Of a stretch of 64,000 bases of DNA, positions 34,162 through 46,680 are shown piece by piece. How positions within the stretch are numbered: the first letter of the stretch is position 1; the number at the start of each line of letters is the position of its first letter. A program made the position numbers and the translations under genes. The notes beneath the pieces are model-generated. The model did no database searches. It was not told where the DNA came from and saw only the letters and a program-made list of their open reading frames with translations. Origin of the DNA: Melieria omissa (taxonomy: Eukaryota; Arthropoda; Insecta; Diptera; Ulidiidae); assembly GCA_963971225.1 (NCBI GenBank), contig OZ020267.1, positions 31,107,298 to 31,171,297 on the forward strand, written 5' to 3'.

Positions 34162-34330
34162 TAATTATATTTTATCAATTATCAAAAAGGAAAAAAAGGT
34201 AACAGCGCCTTTGACCTAATTAATTAATTATTAAATTAAAAGTAAAAAAATAAATAAACAAAAAAACCTACGTTCACCCTACGTTTGAACTATTATTCTA
34301 TTTTTCTATTATTGGCCAACAACAATTAAA

Positions 34331-35455
34331 TTGAACGCCAATTCTCTTCACAAGAAGAATTTTGTTTACGTCAATGATATTTACGCACAATGCGGGCTTA
34401 GACAACGACTCGAATTAAAAAATAAGCTTGTAAATGTCAACTCCCGAACCTTAAGCATTATCCAAGCACTGCCAGTCATTGGCCCCGGTTCACTTGCCTC
34501 ACCTCCCGACAGCATCGGCAGCAAGGTGACAAACAAGCGTATCGAAAATTGCGTTTTTATTTTTCTTTCGAATTGTTTGCTGTTCTTGGCTTCTGGCTGA
34601 TTGCTTTTAATTATGAGCGTAATTCACAGCACGCATTTAGACATATGTACTTGAGTGTATTTACCTGAGAGCGTATCGTGCGCGGTACTATAGGAAATTT
34701 ATGTGTGAGGTGCATATAATAAAAGCACTTCCTTGATGATATTTCCGGTTTGCGTTAATAGTTGATTTTCTCTGCAGCGTTTATTGCATTTCATTGTACA
34801 CATACCACATGTACATTCATACATATCTACGAGTGTTTATATAGAAGTATTTACGACGGAAATTTTGGCTGGCAGTGTTGTAGGGGCATCCGGAAATCAA
34901 GCGCTATAGTTATATCGAACTAATTAGAAATTGCATGAAGTCAGTAAATGCAGAAAATGTGAGACACTGAATGCTTTTAGCAGAAAGTTGCAGCAGTGTG
35001 CATGCACCGCTATCAACTGCTCATGTTGTTATTGATACAAAACAAGGACATATTTTCGCCTTGAATACTTCATTTTAATTGATACGCTCGTGCTAGAGAT
35101 TTACTGTAAAAGTACACAGCAGCAATCAGCAAAACCTGATTCATTTCCCCCTCAGCAATTGTGCTACCAAGTCCACAAATTGTCTTCTCCTGGTGCTAGC
35201 AGCGTTTCGTCTGTAGCCAGCCCACAACAAATATTTTCACACATAAACCTAAAATCACCAACAACAAATAGCCCTTTTCCTGCCTCCTTCAGCTTTGATG
35301 ACCTTCCACCCAAACACTTGCACCAAGTGGATGCCACAATGCCACCTTACAGCACCAACTACCTGATTCCAATTGGAACGGTATTCCAGAACGGTATTTC
35401 CATTCCGATTGGTTTAAACAACGGCACTTTGCACAGCGTGAAATATGCCAAATGA
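34331..35455 (+). CDS. Possible two-exon gene fragment, unknown product
   Basis: An open stretch ending at a GT donor (GCAAGGTGACA, near 34528) can be spliced in phase to an acceptor (TTTCCCCCTCAG, ending 35155). The second exon, 35156-35455, encodes about 100 residues ending NNGTLHSVKYAK. Both parts look protein-like: the second is rich in Pro/Ser and then has IPIGTVFQNGISIPIGL. No ATG opens the first part, so the 5' end is missing, uses an upstream exon, or the locus is a pseudogene. No family is recognised. This is a tentative model from splice-site and composition evidence only. Confidence 0.35.
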
Positions 35456-36391
35456 ACTGCTTTCTCTACGCCCAAAACAACGGCATTTGCGTCTTTGCGC
35501 AAAAACCTTGATAGCAACCTTTGGCTGCTGCACCGATTCGCAATACAATCAATAAAAAAAATATAAACAAAATGGAGATTCCAATTTGCATTTTTTTCCT
35601 GCCTCCCCGTTTGTGTCAAATGCTCGACAAGCTGCAGAGAAAACGCATTTGCGTGATTTAAATATTGAAACTTACACCAGAACTTTTGTATTTCGCTTAT
35701 TGCTAAAATGCCAAACAATAATTCCTTCAAAATGCACTGAAAATTTAGCAATAATTCGTTCACTAGAAATTTATTAAAAATTATACACAAAAAATTTGAC
35801 GTTCCACCACGTACAAAATCCTCTTTGTAGGTTTTGTCCGGACACAGTGTTGCATTTCGGTGCCAGTGCTGCTGTGCGCCACTTCTGCTGGCTGGTCGCA
35901 AGGCAAGTGTGGCTGTTGCAAGGAAAATTTTCAAATAGGACTTGATGTACGGCTGATTGGCGAAGGCAGTTAAAGGAAACGTTATGAAATAAACACAAAT
36001 TGTTATGGTTTTAATTTGAGAATTCTTTGAATGGAATTATCTTAAGAAATTAATTCGTGATTTATTGATATTTTATTATTAATTGAAAATTATATTACAA
36101 CAAGCAATCATTGATTCACTAATTTGTAAGCCTAAGGAACTCTGGTTCTTCGAGGGACCCAACTGTGCGTAAACAATTCGGCCAAGGCAAATTTATTTAT
36201 TTATTATTTACTATTTATTTTTTTATTTTATTTTTTATTAATATTTAATATTTACTTATTCATTTATTTATTTATTTATTAATACACCTGGAATTCGGCT
36301 AGTCAGCTTCATCATAATAATAACAAGGGTTTTGTTTTATAATAAATAAATGGTGTTATCAGATTTGTCGAAACTAGAGGAGTAGCTTAGA
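35456..36391. other. Intergenic, no supported feature
   Basis: AT-rich DNA with TTTA-type low-complexity runs around 36190-36290. A minus-strand frame at 35359-35934 is open but its codon pattern is not convincing. Confidence 0.35.
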
Positions 36392-37117
36392 TTAAGGGGG
36401 GCACTCCATGAAACGCTAAAAAAATGATAAATTTTCTTTATTTTACTGTACAAAAAAAGAAAGAGACAGGAACGGTCCGTTTGGAACATCTGTAGGTATT
36501 AGTTAAAAGTTCAAAAAAAAAAATTATACATAAAAAAATTAAAAATGGCAAACATATTGAACATCTTCCGAGGCTTGGCTTAAAAAAAGACGTCGTCCCG
36601 TCCACACGATGCCGTCCGAAGTTAAAGTCTGAAACACACAAATTATATATCAAATTAATCAGCAGGCTTGTCGCAAGTGCGTGAACATCAAAAACTATAA
36701 AAATCTTAAAAATTTAGCAACAAAGCCATATAAACTACAAAAAGTTCGTTTTGTCTTACTTTTCTTTATTAAAAAAACAGTAAAAAAATAGATTTTTAAT
36801 AGATTTCAGAGGTTCATGCATTTCTCTGTTCAATATTCTACAAAACGAGTATATATTCGTGTAGATCGGTTAAGTAGTTTTTTTTTTTTTATCATGTGGA
36901 CGGACTACAAAAACGTGTTTATGAGGAAACGCGCTCTAAAGTTATTCGGAACACCTGGTGTGGCTGAGCGCGCGTCGATGAAAAGAACTGTGTCTCCGAA
37001 AGTTTTCAGAGTTCGACTTTGATACTTTGCAATAATGTTCTCGGAAAATATATCTTTCGATTAAAGCAAAAACAAAAAATCGATTTTTTGAAACCATTTC
37101 ATGGAGTGCCCCCTTAA
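36392..37117. mobile_element. TTAA-flanked element with GGGGCACTCCATG ends
   Basis: 726 bp between TTAA at 36392-36395 and 37114-37117. The TIRs read TTAAGGGGGGCACTCCATGA on the left and TTAAGGGGGCACTCCATGAA on the right, over about 20 bp with a one-base length difference. It has no transposase frame. TTAA target use suggests piggyBac, but the G-run terminus is not the usual CCC. Confidence 0.8.
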
Positions 37118-37869
37118 ACAAGGAACTCTGGTGTGTTCTCGGCTAATGTTTACGATTTTAACACATTTTCATTTGATGCTTTTAACTTCAAAATAATTAG
37201 TTTTTCTTATTTTGGGATTTGTGCGGTTTTGGCGTAAATAATGATGTTCCAAATAGCGCTTTTAGAACTGTCAAAAGTATGAAAAAGGTAGAGATTTTTC
37301 TATGGTAAACCTTTCCAGCAATAGAATATCAATTTTAATAGAATTGATTCGCTCCAGCCATATATATAAATATTATTTTTCAAATACAATAATATAAAAA
37401 TAATAATTGGTTTATGCTCTGCTTCGTATAAAAGTCATTACGATTTTTTAAGTAACTTTTCTCTTTTCCTTTGATAGTAAATGCCTATAAAACATTTGAA
37501 GTTTACGTTAATTTGACAAAACAAAAGTTATTGAAATACAAACTTGTGGTTAAGTAGATGGGAAGGAAAAAGTCTTAAATCTTATTGACCACTGATAAGC
37601 TCCAGTCAGAAGCAATAGAACGTCATATTGGACCAATATTGAAAAGGCTTTCTTAAGTTTAACACTTTTGACCCCAAAGTTGCCTGAGAGCAATTTCACC
37701 TATTTGTCATCGTATAGCAGCAGCTATGATTGATTTATGGGTTTAATTTAAGTAGGCAGCAACAAATTAATATTTTAGAAGTGAATTCAAAACAAATTCC
37801 AAAAATTGTACTATTATCCCCAAAATAATTTTCAATCATTTCACCGCACAACAAAATCAAATTTTTTTT

Positions 37870-38397
37870 AAATAACAAGGTTCTGACAACGGATTCTGGT
37901 AGAGGGGACCAAAAAAAAATTATATGTGTATCGGCGGTTGGGGTGTACCAATTTTGATTAAATACGAAATAAACAGTTAAACACATTTTCAGTTTTGGCT
38001 TAATTCTGGCGTTCAAGTTAATTTCTGAGCTTTGATGTATAGCAGCGAATATTTTCGTGGTAAATTTTTTCTTTAAAAAGTCCTGTTTTGCAGGACATTT
38101 TTGGCATTTTAGAAAAAAAGGGTCAAATTAACCCATCAAAATAGTAGCTACAGGGTTAAAATGCTCCACAATAATATTCTTCGTAGTATTTTACATCAAA
38201 TTGCTGAACACATCATATACCTAAAATGTAAGGTTACATGGTTTTCGTATGCCGATTCACCATAAGAATGTGCAAAAGGGGGAAAACTTTGACCACCCCT
38301 ACAAAAAAATTCAGATGTAAACTTTCAAAACGCCGATACACGTATATTTTTTATTGGTCCCCTCCTTTCAGAATCCGTTGTCAGAACCTTGCTATTT
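37870..38397. mobile_element. MITE family X, copy A
   Basis: Inverted termini AAATAACAAGGTTCTGACAA and the matching AAATAGCAAGGTTCTGACAA, about 40 bp long. The body contains TTTTGCAGGACATTTTTGG and a segment ending TGGTCCCCTC. A second copy, 51599-52261, shares termini and much of the body. Non-coding, family unknown. Confidence 0.8.
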
Positions 38398-38399
38398 GT

Positions 38400-39281
38400 T
38401 TTTTGTGTTGTGCAGTGTTTTCAGCGATATCAGGTAAAGTTTGTGTTCTAATTGAAGTCTACGAATTGGGCGCGTTTCATTATTAATGGTAAATAAAATC
38501 AAAAAGTGATAATTTTGTATTTTTCCATAAATATTAAATAATTTTTCTGTAACTAAAAAATATTCATACAAAATTTATTTAACCCGTTTTAAGCTAAAAT
38601 TGTTCAAAAGTAAACTAGCTCTAAAACACTAACAAAGACGCGTCGTGTGCACATTTCTTAAACAAGAGTTTAATAATTTAAATACCAAAAAGTAATATCG
38701 CGATCGAAAATTCGGGGTCGAAAGGGTAAAGTTTCATCTTTCTTAGGCATAATTATTTTAAGTCAGGTAGAAACTCCGTTTGATAGTTTTGATGGTTCTG
38801 AAATCCTATAAAATCTGATTCTTTTTCGAATATTTAAAAATTTGAAATCAGTTGTTTATACAATAAAATCCTTATGCTCACCCTTATAGAGTTAACTGTG
38901 CATATATATTTTTTTTTCCTTGTTCACTCCTCTCGGTAGCATAGGGCCTCCACAAGACAGCCTTGTGTTGGTTACATTAATCAGTTGTGTTGTTCTGCCA
39001 GGGTAGGTGATTGGCCTGCCGCAAGTAGTCCTAAGTGATGGAATCATCTAACATAACGCTGCTCAGGAACGTCGCCTCCGCTCGTAGCGCCATCTGTTGT
39101 GAGGAGGTCACAGCAGAATGGTTGGGGACCTCGCTAGATCAGGTTGGTGGTGGTGCTCGCTGTTTTCGCAGTTGTCCGCTTCCCCTTGCAGATAGATCTC
39201 GCTCATGCGCCTGTTTTGGCTCGGCGGGGTCTTGAAAAAAATATCTCCCCAAACCAGGACAAGAAAATCATTGATTTGTTT
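38400..39281. other. Intergenic, one unidentified GC-rich segment
   Basis: 38935-39240 is GC-rich compared with its flanks and contains CGTAGCGCCATCTGTTGTGA. It may be a fragment of a retroposon but no family is recognised. The rest is AT-rich. Confidence 0.3.
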
Positions 39282-40239
39282 GCGACAAGGCCGGGCTTAT
39301 CGTTGCGTAAAGCTAAGTTTTAGAGAAAACTGGTGTTCAAATATCAAAAGAGACGATTCGAGGGCGTTTAAGAACTAAAGACGTTAAAAACCGGAGCTCT
39401 TTGAAAACAAAGTTGCTCTCATCATCACACGTTCAAAAACGGCTTGCCTGGACTTAGGCCAATTCAGATCGGAATTGAAATAATGTAATATTCACGGATG
39501 AATCCTAATTTTGGGCAAATAGTAGCAAAAATCGATCTTTTGTGCCGCCATCAATCGATTGTTCCAACGAACTGTTAAAGACCCAGTACAGGTCCATGTT
39601 TGGGGCTACTTCTCAGAAAAAGGATTTGGGCGACTTTTCGTTATTACCATCAACTTGAACGCGGTTTTGATGAACAAAATTTATGAAAAAGCTTTATTAC
39701 CATCAGCTGCGAAGATGTTCGGGAGAAGAGGACTCTCTTGTATTATACAAGAAGACAACGACCACAAACATCGCAGCCGAATGTGTGCTGAGTGTAAACA
39801 GCAAAATGGGGTAGAAGTGTTAGATTGGCCTTCACAGTCGCCTGATGCCAACCCGATAGAAAATGTGTGGGTAATTGTAAAGCAGAAACTCAGAGGAAAA
39901 ACTATATGAGCAGCAAAACAGTTATCGAGACAAATTCTGCTGATGGCCCCACCGAGCCAAATCGTCGAAATTTTTTGCTTCCATAAATCGATTCGTTCAC
40001 CTCGTTACGAATGACGTCGACTTCTTCATATATTTTGCTGCAGCTAAACGTGACATTTACGGCCCTCTAGGGTGTAGACAAAGGAATACGGCTTCAAGTC
40101 GCTTCTCTCATGCGGAACTCATTTGCATCTGCACTGCGTATTACAAAAATATTATAAACGCATAAAATGCAGTTTGTTTGAGACGAATCGGACAAATAGT
40201 TTCCAAGTTACGACGGTCACGCTTCTACTGGACAGACTG
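39282..40239 (+). pseudogene. Decayed Tc1-like transposase with right terminus
   Basis: The frame at 39559-39909 reads VHVWGYFSEKGFGRL, then QEDNDHKHRS (second catalytic Asp region) and LDWPSQSPDANPIENVW (the DD34E glutamate motif), all typical of Tc1 transposases. Upstream, 39290-39555 gives Tc1-like HTH and first-Asp fragments (FTDES) in other frames, so several frameshifts and stops have accumulated. The element seems to end at CAGACTG followed by TA at 40240-40241. No left terminus was found, so it is truncated at the 5' end. Confidence 0.75.
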
Positions 40240-40241
40240 TA

Positions 40242-40881
40242 TATTTAATTTTCCGCTTGATATATTATTTTAATTACATAATTTAAAAGCCACTATCTAA
40301 AACTAATACTTTATTGTTGTTAAACTACACTATATACAAATTCGGATAAAGCGGAAACCTATAGTAGTTTATACACTATGATCAATAAGTACCGGGACTG
40401 TGTATTTCTTTTTAGGTCGGTAGGACCTTAACTGACATCTGTGTCAAATTTTGAGCGGGATTGCATCATTAATTTTTGTTTGGCAGCTGTTAGAGTCAGC
40501 CAACTTTTTGTACTTCGTCGCATTTTACAATGGCGCACTTTTTTTTCGGTGTTAACGCAACGGAGTCTTGAATCTGGGTCCAACGTGGAAAGCAGTAATC
40601 ATTTGTGCATGCGGCTGGCTTTGCAACCAATATAGAACTTTTCAGAGCGAGATCTAAAGTACATAGATTCATAACATTGGTTGGGTTTCGGGAAAAAACG
40701 CATTCTTGAATTTATTCCTTTAAAGAAAAAGTTTATAATTCATAGTCGAATTTTTATTTCATGAGCGAAAAGTATTACTCGGATAATAATTTTCAGAATA
40801 CAATTTGAAAAATATAACTCACCCCATGAGGCTTATTTTTGAATCAAAAACAAAAACTCGTCCCGTAATTTTTATTTTGTA
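40242..40881. other. Intergenic, possible transposon debris
   Basis: A stretch starting near 40383 (CAATAAGTACCGGGACTGTG) looks like a decayed mariner-type end, but no transposase can be read. 40790-40880 has TAAAACTCA-like repeats also seen at 41806-42030. Confidence 0.3.
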
Positions 40882-41792
40882 GTGGAGTGTGTCAGTCGGA
40901 AAAGAGGCCGAAATCCGGTAGTCTTCTTGGACACGACGAGACTACTTGCCCCCCCCCCGTTTTCGAGGGTGCTGAAGACGATGGTGCTGGGCAATTTGCT
41001 TTTTGGGCGGGGGAAGACCCTCAAAAGGGTTAAAAACCCCCTTATTACGCCCACTATGGTAACAAAACTCATCTATGGAAAGCTTTTTTAAGGCAATATG
41101 GGTATCAAACGATTCAGCGTGTCATTGCGGAAAACATAGGCTATAATAAAATCGGCCATGCCCACTTGCCGCGCCCACTTAACTAACAAAACAAAGCTAC
41201 ACTATATGTTTGTAAATAAATGTTGATGTAAAATGATTCTGTGTTTCATAGGGCTAAACATAGGTTATATGAGATTGACCATGCCCACCTGATACGTTTT
41301 CCCGCCATGCCCACTATAATGACAAATCAGCCATGGTATATTTGTCATAGCAATATGGGTATCAAACGATTCAGCGTGTCATTGCGGCAAACATAGGCTA
41401 TAATATAATCGACCATGCCCACTTTCCGCGCCCACTAAACTAACAAAAAAATTATGTTGAGTTACTGAGCTTGTAATGTTGCGAGATTACATTAATACCG
41501 TAGATAAGTGGGCGCGGAAAGTGGGCGTGGCCGATTTTATTATAGCCTATGTTTCCCGCAATGACACGCTGAATCGTTTGATACCCATATTGCCTTACAA
41601 AAGCTTTCCATAGATGAGTTTTGTTACCATAGTGGGCGTAATAAGGGGGTTTTTAACCCTTTTGAGGGTCTTCCCCCGCCCAAAAAGCAAATTGCCCAGC
41701 ACCATCGTCTTCAGCACCCTCGAAAACGGGGACGCGATGTAGTCTCGTCGTGTCCAAGAAGACTACCATGTTCTTCCGACTGACACACTCCA
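40882..41792. repeat. Large foldback element, ~300-bp arms
   Basis: The left arm (40882-41180) and right arm (41500-41792) are inverted copies that agree almost base for base through GTGTGTCAGTCGGAA, AGACGATGGTGCTGGGCA and AAGACCCTCAAAAGGG. The 320-bp spacer holds a third, partial direct copy (about 41349-41440) of the inner arm segment. A 10-base C run at about 40951-40960 marks a small difference between arms. Related AT-rich TAAAACTCA repeats flank both sides. No coding frame. The open frames in each arm are mirror artefacts. Confidence 0.9.
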
Positions 41793-42065
41793 CTATTGTG
41801 TTGAAAAAATAAAACTGAAAAATAATTCTCATTCTGCAAGTGAAAAATAAAACTCACCGCATAATTTTTATTTTTCCCCAAAAAAATAAAACTCAACAAC
41901 TAATTTTTATTTTCTGATCTAAACAAAAAAATCAACAAATAATTATCTATTATTCGGTGAGCGGAAAATAAAAATCGAAAAATAAGTTTTATATTTTGAT
42001 TTTTATATTTAGCTCATAATTTTTATGGTCCCTGACCAAAACAACAACAAAAAAATCTATTAATT

Positions 42066-45000
42066 TTAGTTATTGTTATTGCTCGCATTGTTGCTGCCCC
42101 AAGGCTGCAGTTTCGAGCTGCCAAATAAACCGTAAACAGCCGCGCCCACACAAGCGGCTGATAGCAACGTTATCATCACGACGTCCCACTCACACTTGGC
42201 GCCCTGCAAGAATACGTGAATGGACACAAAGCGGTGAGAATTTGAATTTAATGACATAATTATAAGTGTTTCTGATTATTGCAGTGTTTGCTGTGGATTC
42301 GTTTTACGCACCGTGTGCACAATGTGGGAAATGCCCAGCGGCGCAAGGAAGCCACTGGCGGTGGCCAGGCAATTGGCGAAGCCCGACAGCAGGCCGCTGT
42401 ATGTGGGCGCTATGAAGAGTAAACTGGGAAAGTAGCCGGCCGAAAAAGCCACGTCGGTAATCACACCAATGCAGAGTGTCAAGATGACAACAATGATGCG
42501 CTGCTGACACTTTGAGTAGATGATGCCAACAAGAAGGAGCACAGTGATGCAGTTGCCTGTGGATTAAGAGTCAGATATATATATGTGTGTAAATATGCAA
42601 GTTGGTAATGGTTAGAGGTACTCACAAGTAACATAGAGTATGCGGCGATATATGGTCAGGTTGATGTTGGAGCGATTCTCGATTCGGCTGCAGACAGCAA
42701 TGGTAATCACTTTGGAGAGGATCGCGCCCAGAAACGGCGCAGCCGAATATATACTGGTCTGTGTAGCATATGAGAAGATGTTGTTTTAGTTAAAGATGCA
42801 GACAGATTCGTTTCGATAGACTTACTTCGTTCATGGAAAAGCCCATGGCCTCCTTCAGAAAGCGTGGCATGATCAGAGTTATTACAATTTGGCCATAGGA
42901 GTGAAAGATGTGGGTTAACGTGAAGGCGTACACGGGTACCGAAGTGAGAATCTGACGCCAGGGTAGTTTCTTTGACTGCAAATCGAAAAAATTTATTTAG
43001 CAAGCACAAAGTCAAACTCAACTATAGAGTTTTATTTTGTTGGAAAAACATAATTTAATAAAAATAAAAAAAAAAAAGAATCGTTAAATTTTAAATGTAA
43101 AATATAGATTGAAAAATATGGTTCGTATTGCATTTCTTTAAATTAAAATATTGTACTTGTTATGAGGTCAGTTACAATATTTTAATTTTTTATTGAGGTT
43201 ATTTTTGTTTCTAAAGTTCAACGGACCCGCTGATTTCCATGTGTTATTTTTTATTGGATTCGTATTACGCCAGTTCAGATTTGTGCGAAAAGTCGCAAAA
43301 TCCCTGCCATATTTGACTGCGAATCACTTGAGAACGGCTGGACCGATTTGGTTGGTTTTTTTTTGGTTGTATTCGTAGTTGTCAGAACAAGTTTATATGA
43401 AAGAAAATTTTAGGAAAACGGGGCGACGATAACTTTGAAATCATAAGACACACATCAATTAAATTCACTATGAACTATTTGGTCAAGTCCTTTGACAAAG
43501 GGAATGGGGCGAGTATTGGACAAGGGGGCGTGGCACCACCCATACAAGCTAAATCTTTATCATGGAATATCTTCGAAATTGTAAAGTGCACAGAATTAAA
43601 ATTTAGTATAGCGTCATCTCATAGATGAGTCATTTTACAGATCAGATTTGATGGGCGTTGGACAAGGGGCGTGGCACATTTTTTGTGACCCAAATATTCC
43701 GCTGAACTATAAGTCGCCGAGCAATGAAACTAAGTACGAACATAATTTATTCATATCTTTCGGCAGAGGGAATGATGAGGGTATTGAACAAGGGGCGTGG
43801 CACTGCCCATACATGCCAAATCTTTAATATGGAATATCCTCGAAATCGTAAGCCGTACAACACTGAAATTTAATACCCGCCGTCCAAAGATGAGTCTTTC
43901 TATTGGTAAGATTTTATGGGCATTGGACAAGGGGCGTGGCACATTTGTTGTGACCCAAATATTTCGCTAACATATAAGTCGCATAGCAATGAAACTAAGT
44001 ACGAACCTACCATTAATTCATATCTTTCGACAGACGGAATAAGGCTTGTATTGGACAACGGGGCGTGGCCGCACCTATACAAGCCAATTCTTTATACTGG
44101 AATATCTTCGAAATTGTAAGTCGTACAACACTGAAATTTAGTACCACGTCGTCTCATAGATGAATCATTGTATTGGTAAGATTTAATGGGTTTTGGACAA
44201 GGGGCGTGGCACATTTTTTTGTGACCAATTATTCCGCTGAACTATAAGTCTCACAGCAATGAAATTAAGTACGAGCCTACCATTTTCCCTTTCGACAGAG
44301 GGAATGGTGCGGGTATTGAACAAGGGGGCGTGGCACCACCCATATAACGTAAATCTCTATATATAAAAGAAGGTGGCTGCATGTGAGCTACAGCATCACA
44401 CTCAAACGGACTGTCTAATTTGCATGCGTTGTTTGTTAGATTTGTATAGAGTCAGTTCAGGCTTAGACAACAACAGGTGGCGTTATACTTCAATTAATTC
44501 AAATGTTGTGCGAGACAACGTTTGCCGGGTCAGCTAGTTTATTATACTTAAACATTACCGTTGACTTCTCATCGCTTGCCGCCTTGAGGTAGTTACGCTC
44601 CTGCGTGGTGATGCGTGGATGCTCCTCCAACGAATTGTAGATCAGCCAGTGGCAACTGATGCCAAAGCATAGCGAGACTACTCCAATAACATAGAATGAA
44701 GTCTCCCAGCCGATCTGGCAAAGTAAACCGGACAGCGGAAAGCTGAGCAAGGCGCCGGCTGAATAACCGCCATAGGCAAAAGACAGCAATGCGGTGCGCT
44801 CGGTCGTGTGCGCCCAGATAGCGAAGAGCTGATAAATCGCCGGGTTACCGCAGCCCTGCAGTGGACAGTTTTGGGAAATTGTTGTAATTGTTTTATGTCG
44901 CAGTCATACTTTACCGCTATAATGCCCTGTATGAAGTACACAATGAAGGCGGCCGTAAAGCTGATCCTGGCAAAGAACGGTATCAGCATAAACACCAACG

Positions 45001-45758
45001 CCTGAAGGGTGATCGAGTGTATGAAGAAGAATTTGCCGCCAAACTTGTCCGTCAAGTGGCCGGCAATGGGTTGTGTGATGATGAAACCATAGTAGAAGGT
45101 GCCCAGTATGAGGATTGCGTTGCTGCGCGTCCACGGCAAATCACCAGACTAGAAAAAATGCACAATTTTTCAATATCGAATGGCAGCAAAGTGATTTACA
45201 ATATTATATTGTAAGAGCTCTCTGCATGAAGTGTTTCTGTATTTGGATGATTTAAATATTATTTTCTCGATTGCCAAATCTACTTTCGAGTTGATTTCAA
45301 ATGCACCAAGACGCTCTGCCTATGCTTTTGCTTTATTTAACTTAAGACGCGTGGCATTGTTCGCGGCTTTAGGCGTTGGCAGAACAGAATTTATTCCACA
45401 TAGACATCAAAACAATTCCAATTTAGAATTGAATATCGGATGTCACACATGTCACAATGGTGCATGTTTGAAGAGCGTCGTCACTCACCTGCGTCACGGA
45501 CTGCGTTTGGTTGGCGTACTCGGGCGCGGCGCAGGGGCTTAACAACTTCACTTGATGATTGGTTCCATTGTGGTCCTCGGGAGAGTGCTTCACCATGCAG
45601 AGTATCACAAAGTTGAGCGTGTTGCGCATGCACAGGTGCACCACCATTGCGAAGAAGGCGCACACCGCGTACGTCAGACGCACCGACGACCAAAAGGAAT
45701 GCTTTGTTGGCGCTTCAACGGCCACGTCGTCGAATTGTTGCACATTTTTTGATGACAT
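42066..45758 (-). CDS. SLC17-like major facilitator transporter
   Basis: Seven exons on the minus strand: 45758-45489, 45148-44915, 44855-44559, 42975-42826, 42758-42626, 42556-42312, 42203-42066. All are GT-AG and phase-consistent, giving 488 residues, normal for the family. The start is the first ATG in the frame. About 12 membrane segments are present. Family marks are GYGFIITQPIAG-type residues in TM2 (YYGFIITQPIAG), HLTDKFGGK, GCGNPAIYQLFAIWAHTTER and LSFAYGGYSAG. The TM1-TM2 loop has two N-glycosylation sites (NGT, NQT), as in SLC17 proteins. Members carry phosphate, urate, glutamate or other anions, driven by sodium, protons or membrane potential. Substrate cannot be told from the sequence. 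Intron 3 (1.58 kb) contains a Helitron-like insertion. Confidence 0.95.
43300..44541. mobile_element. Helitron-like element with ~267-bp tandem repeats
   Basis: The left part contains GAACGGCTGGACCGATTTGG and the right end GTTTGCCGGGTCAGCTAGT, sequences I recall as frequent ends of insect Helitron-type elements. Between them a unit of about 267 bp recurs about 3.3 times; GGGGCGTGGCAC-type motifs fall at 43526, 43792, 44060 and 44326, with intermediate ones near 43665, 43930 and 44202. No Rep-helicase frame is present. It lies in intron 3 of the SLC17-like gene. The repeat structure is directly visible; the Helitron label is an inference. Confidence 0.65.
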
Positions 45759-46678
45759 TACGTTCGAACAATAATAACAATAACAATAACAATGACACAA
45801 ATTAGCGCAAATAAAAAGCACACAAAACTACGCAAAATTGCACTTATGCCACACTCGCCACGAGCTGCACTCGATGTCCCGCCGGTTATTGACGCTGGTT
45901 GTGCAGTCACTTGACACAGCCGAAACGTGTTCGTTGTTACAGTTAGCTGTATCTTCGTTCATATTACGTGTTGTTGTGTTGTTGTTGTGTGGTTGGGCGT
46001 TGATGTTTATTGTTAAACTAGTGTTGGAAAAAATTTCAAAATTGTCACGTAAAAAACTTAAGTTTGTTGGCAGCGAAATGCATCACGACCGGGACAACGT
46101 ATGCGCACTGCGACAATTGCATTCTTCGGTGTAAAATCAAAAGCCGGCACTGGCTGGTCTCGAATCTGGCGGCGGTTCCTGCTGGCACGTTCGATTCACA
46201 AATATAGAAAAGCTGGAAACGCGACTGCCGACTGCGACTGCACTCGCTGCGTGCGGGCGCCGGTTTACTGCTGTGGTGGGAGCTGGCAATTGATTGCAAC
46301 GGTTGGCGCATGCATTTCATGCAATTTGTTTATGAATATTTCATTACAAAGTGAACAATAAATATGGCACAAACATTGCATCGTAATGCATTAAAAAAAT
46401 AATAGAGTGCACCAAGTTCAGGTGAAAATTAAGTTGGGAGCACAAACGCTGAGAGGTTTTAAAACACTTTTAATGGGACTTTTCACCAAAGTGGCAGATA
46501 AGATGCTTTGTGATGTGTTGAACGTAGCGTGGGAGATGTGCAATTCAAGTCATTTGGGTTGTGGTGCTCGTTTTTAAATAAACTGAAGATAATTAACTAT
46601 TTTATATTTGATAACTTAGCAGTTACTCAAAAATATTGTGTTAAAATCTTTGTAATATTATAGAAAAATCTAACAATA
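45759..46678. other. 5' flank of the SLC17-like gene
   Basis: GC-richer DNA up to about 46300, probably promoter and 5' UTR on the minus strand, then AT-rich DNA. No TATA box was seen. Open frames here overlap on both strands and are not supported. Confidence 0.4.
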
Positions 46679-46680
46679 TA

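Noticed and set aside
40383..40640. Possible mariner copy beginning CAATAAGTACCGGGACTG
   Set aside because: No second terminus and no readable transposase; too weak to list as an element.
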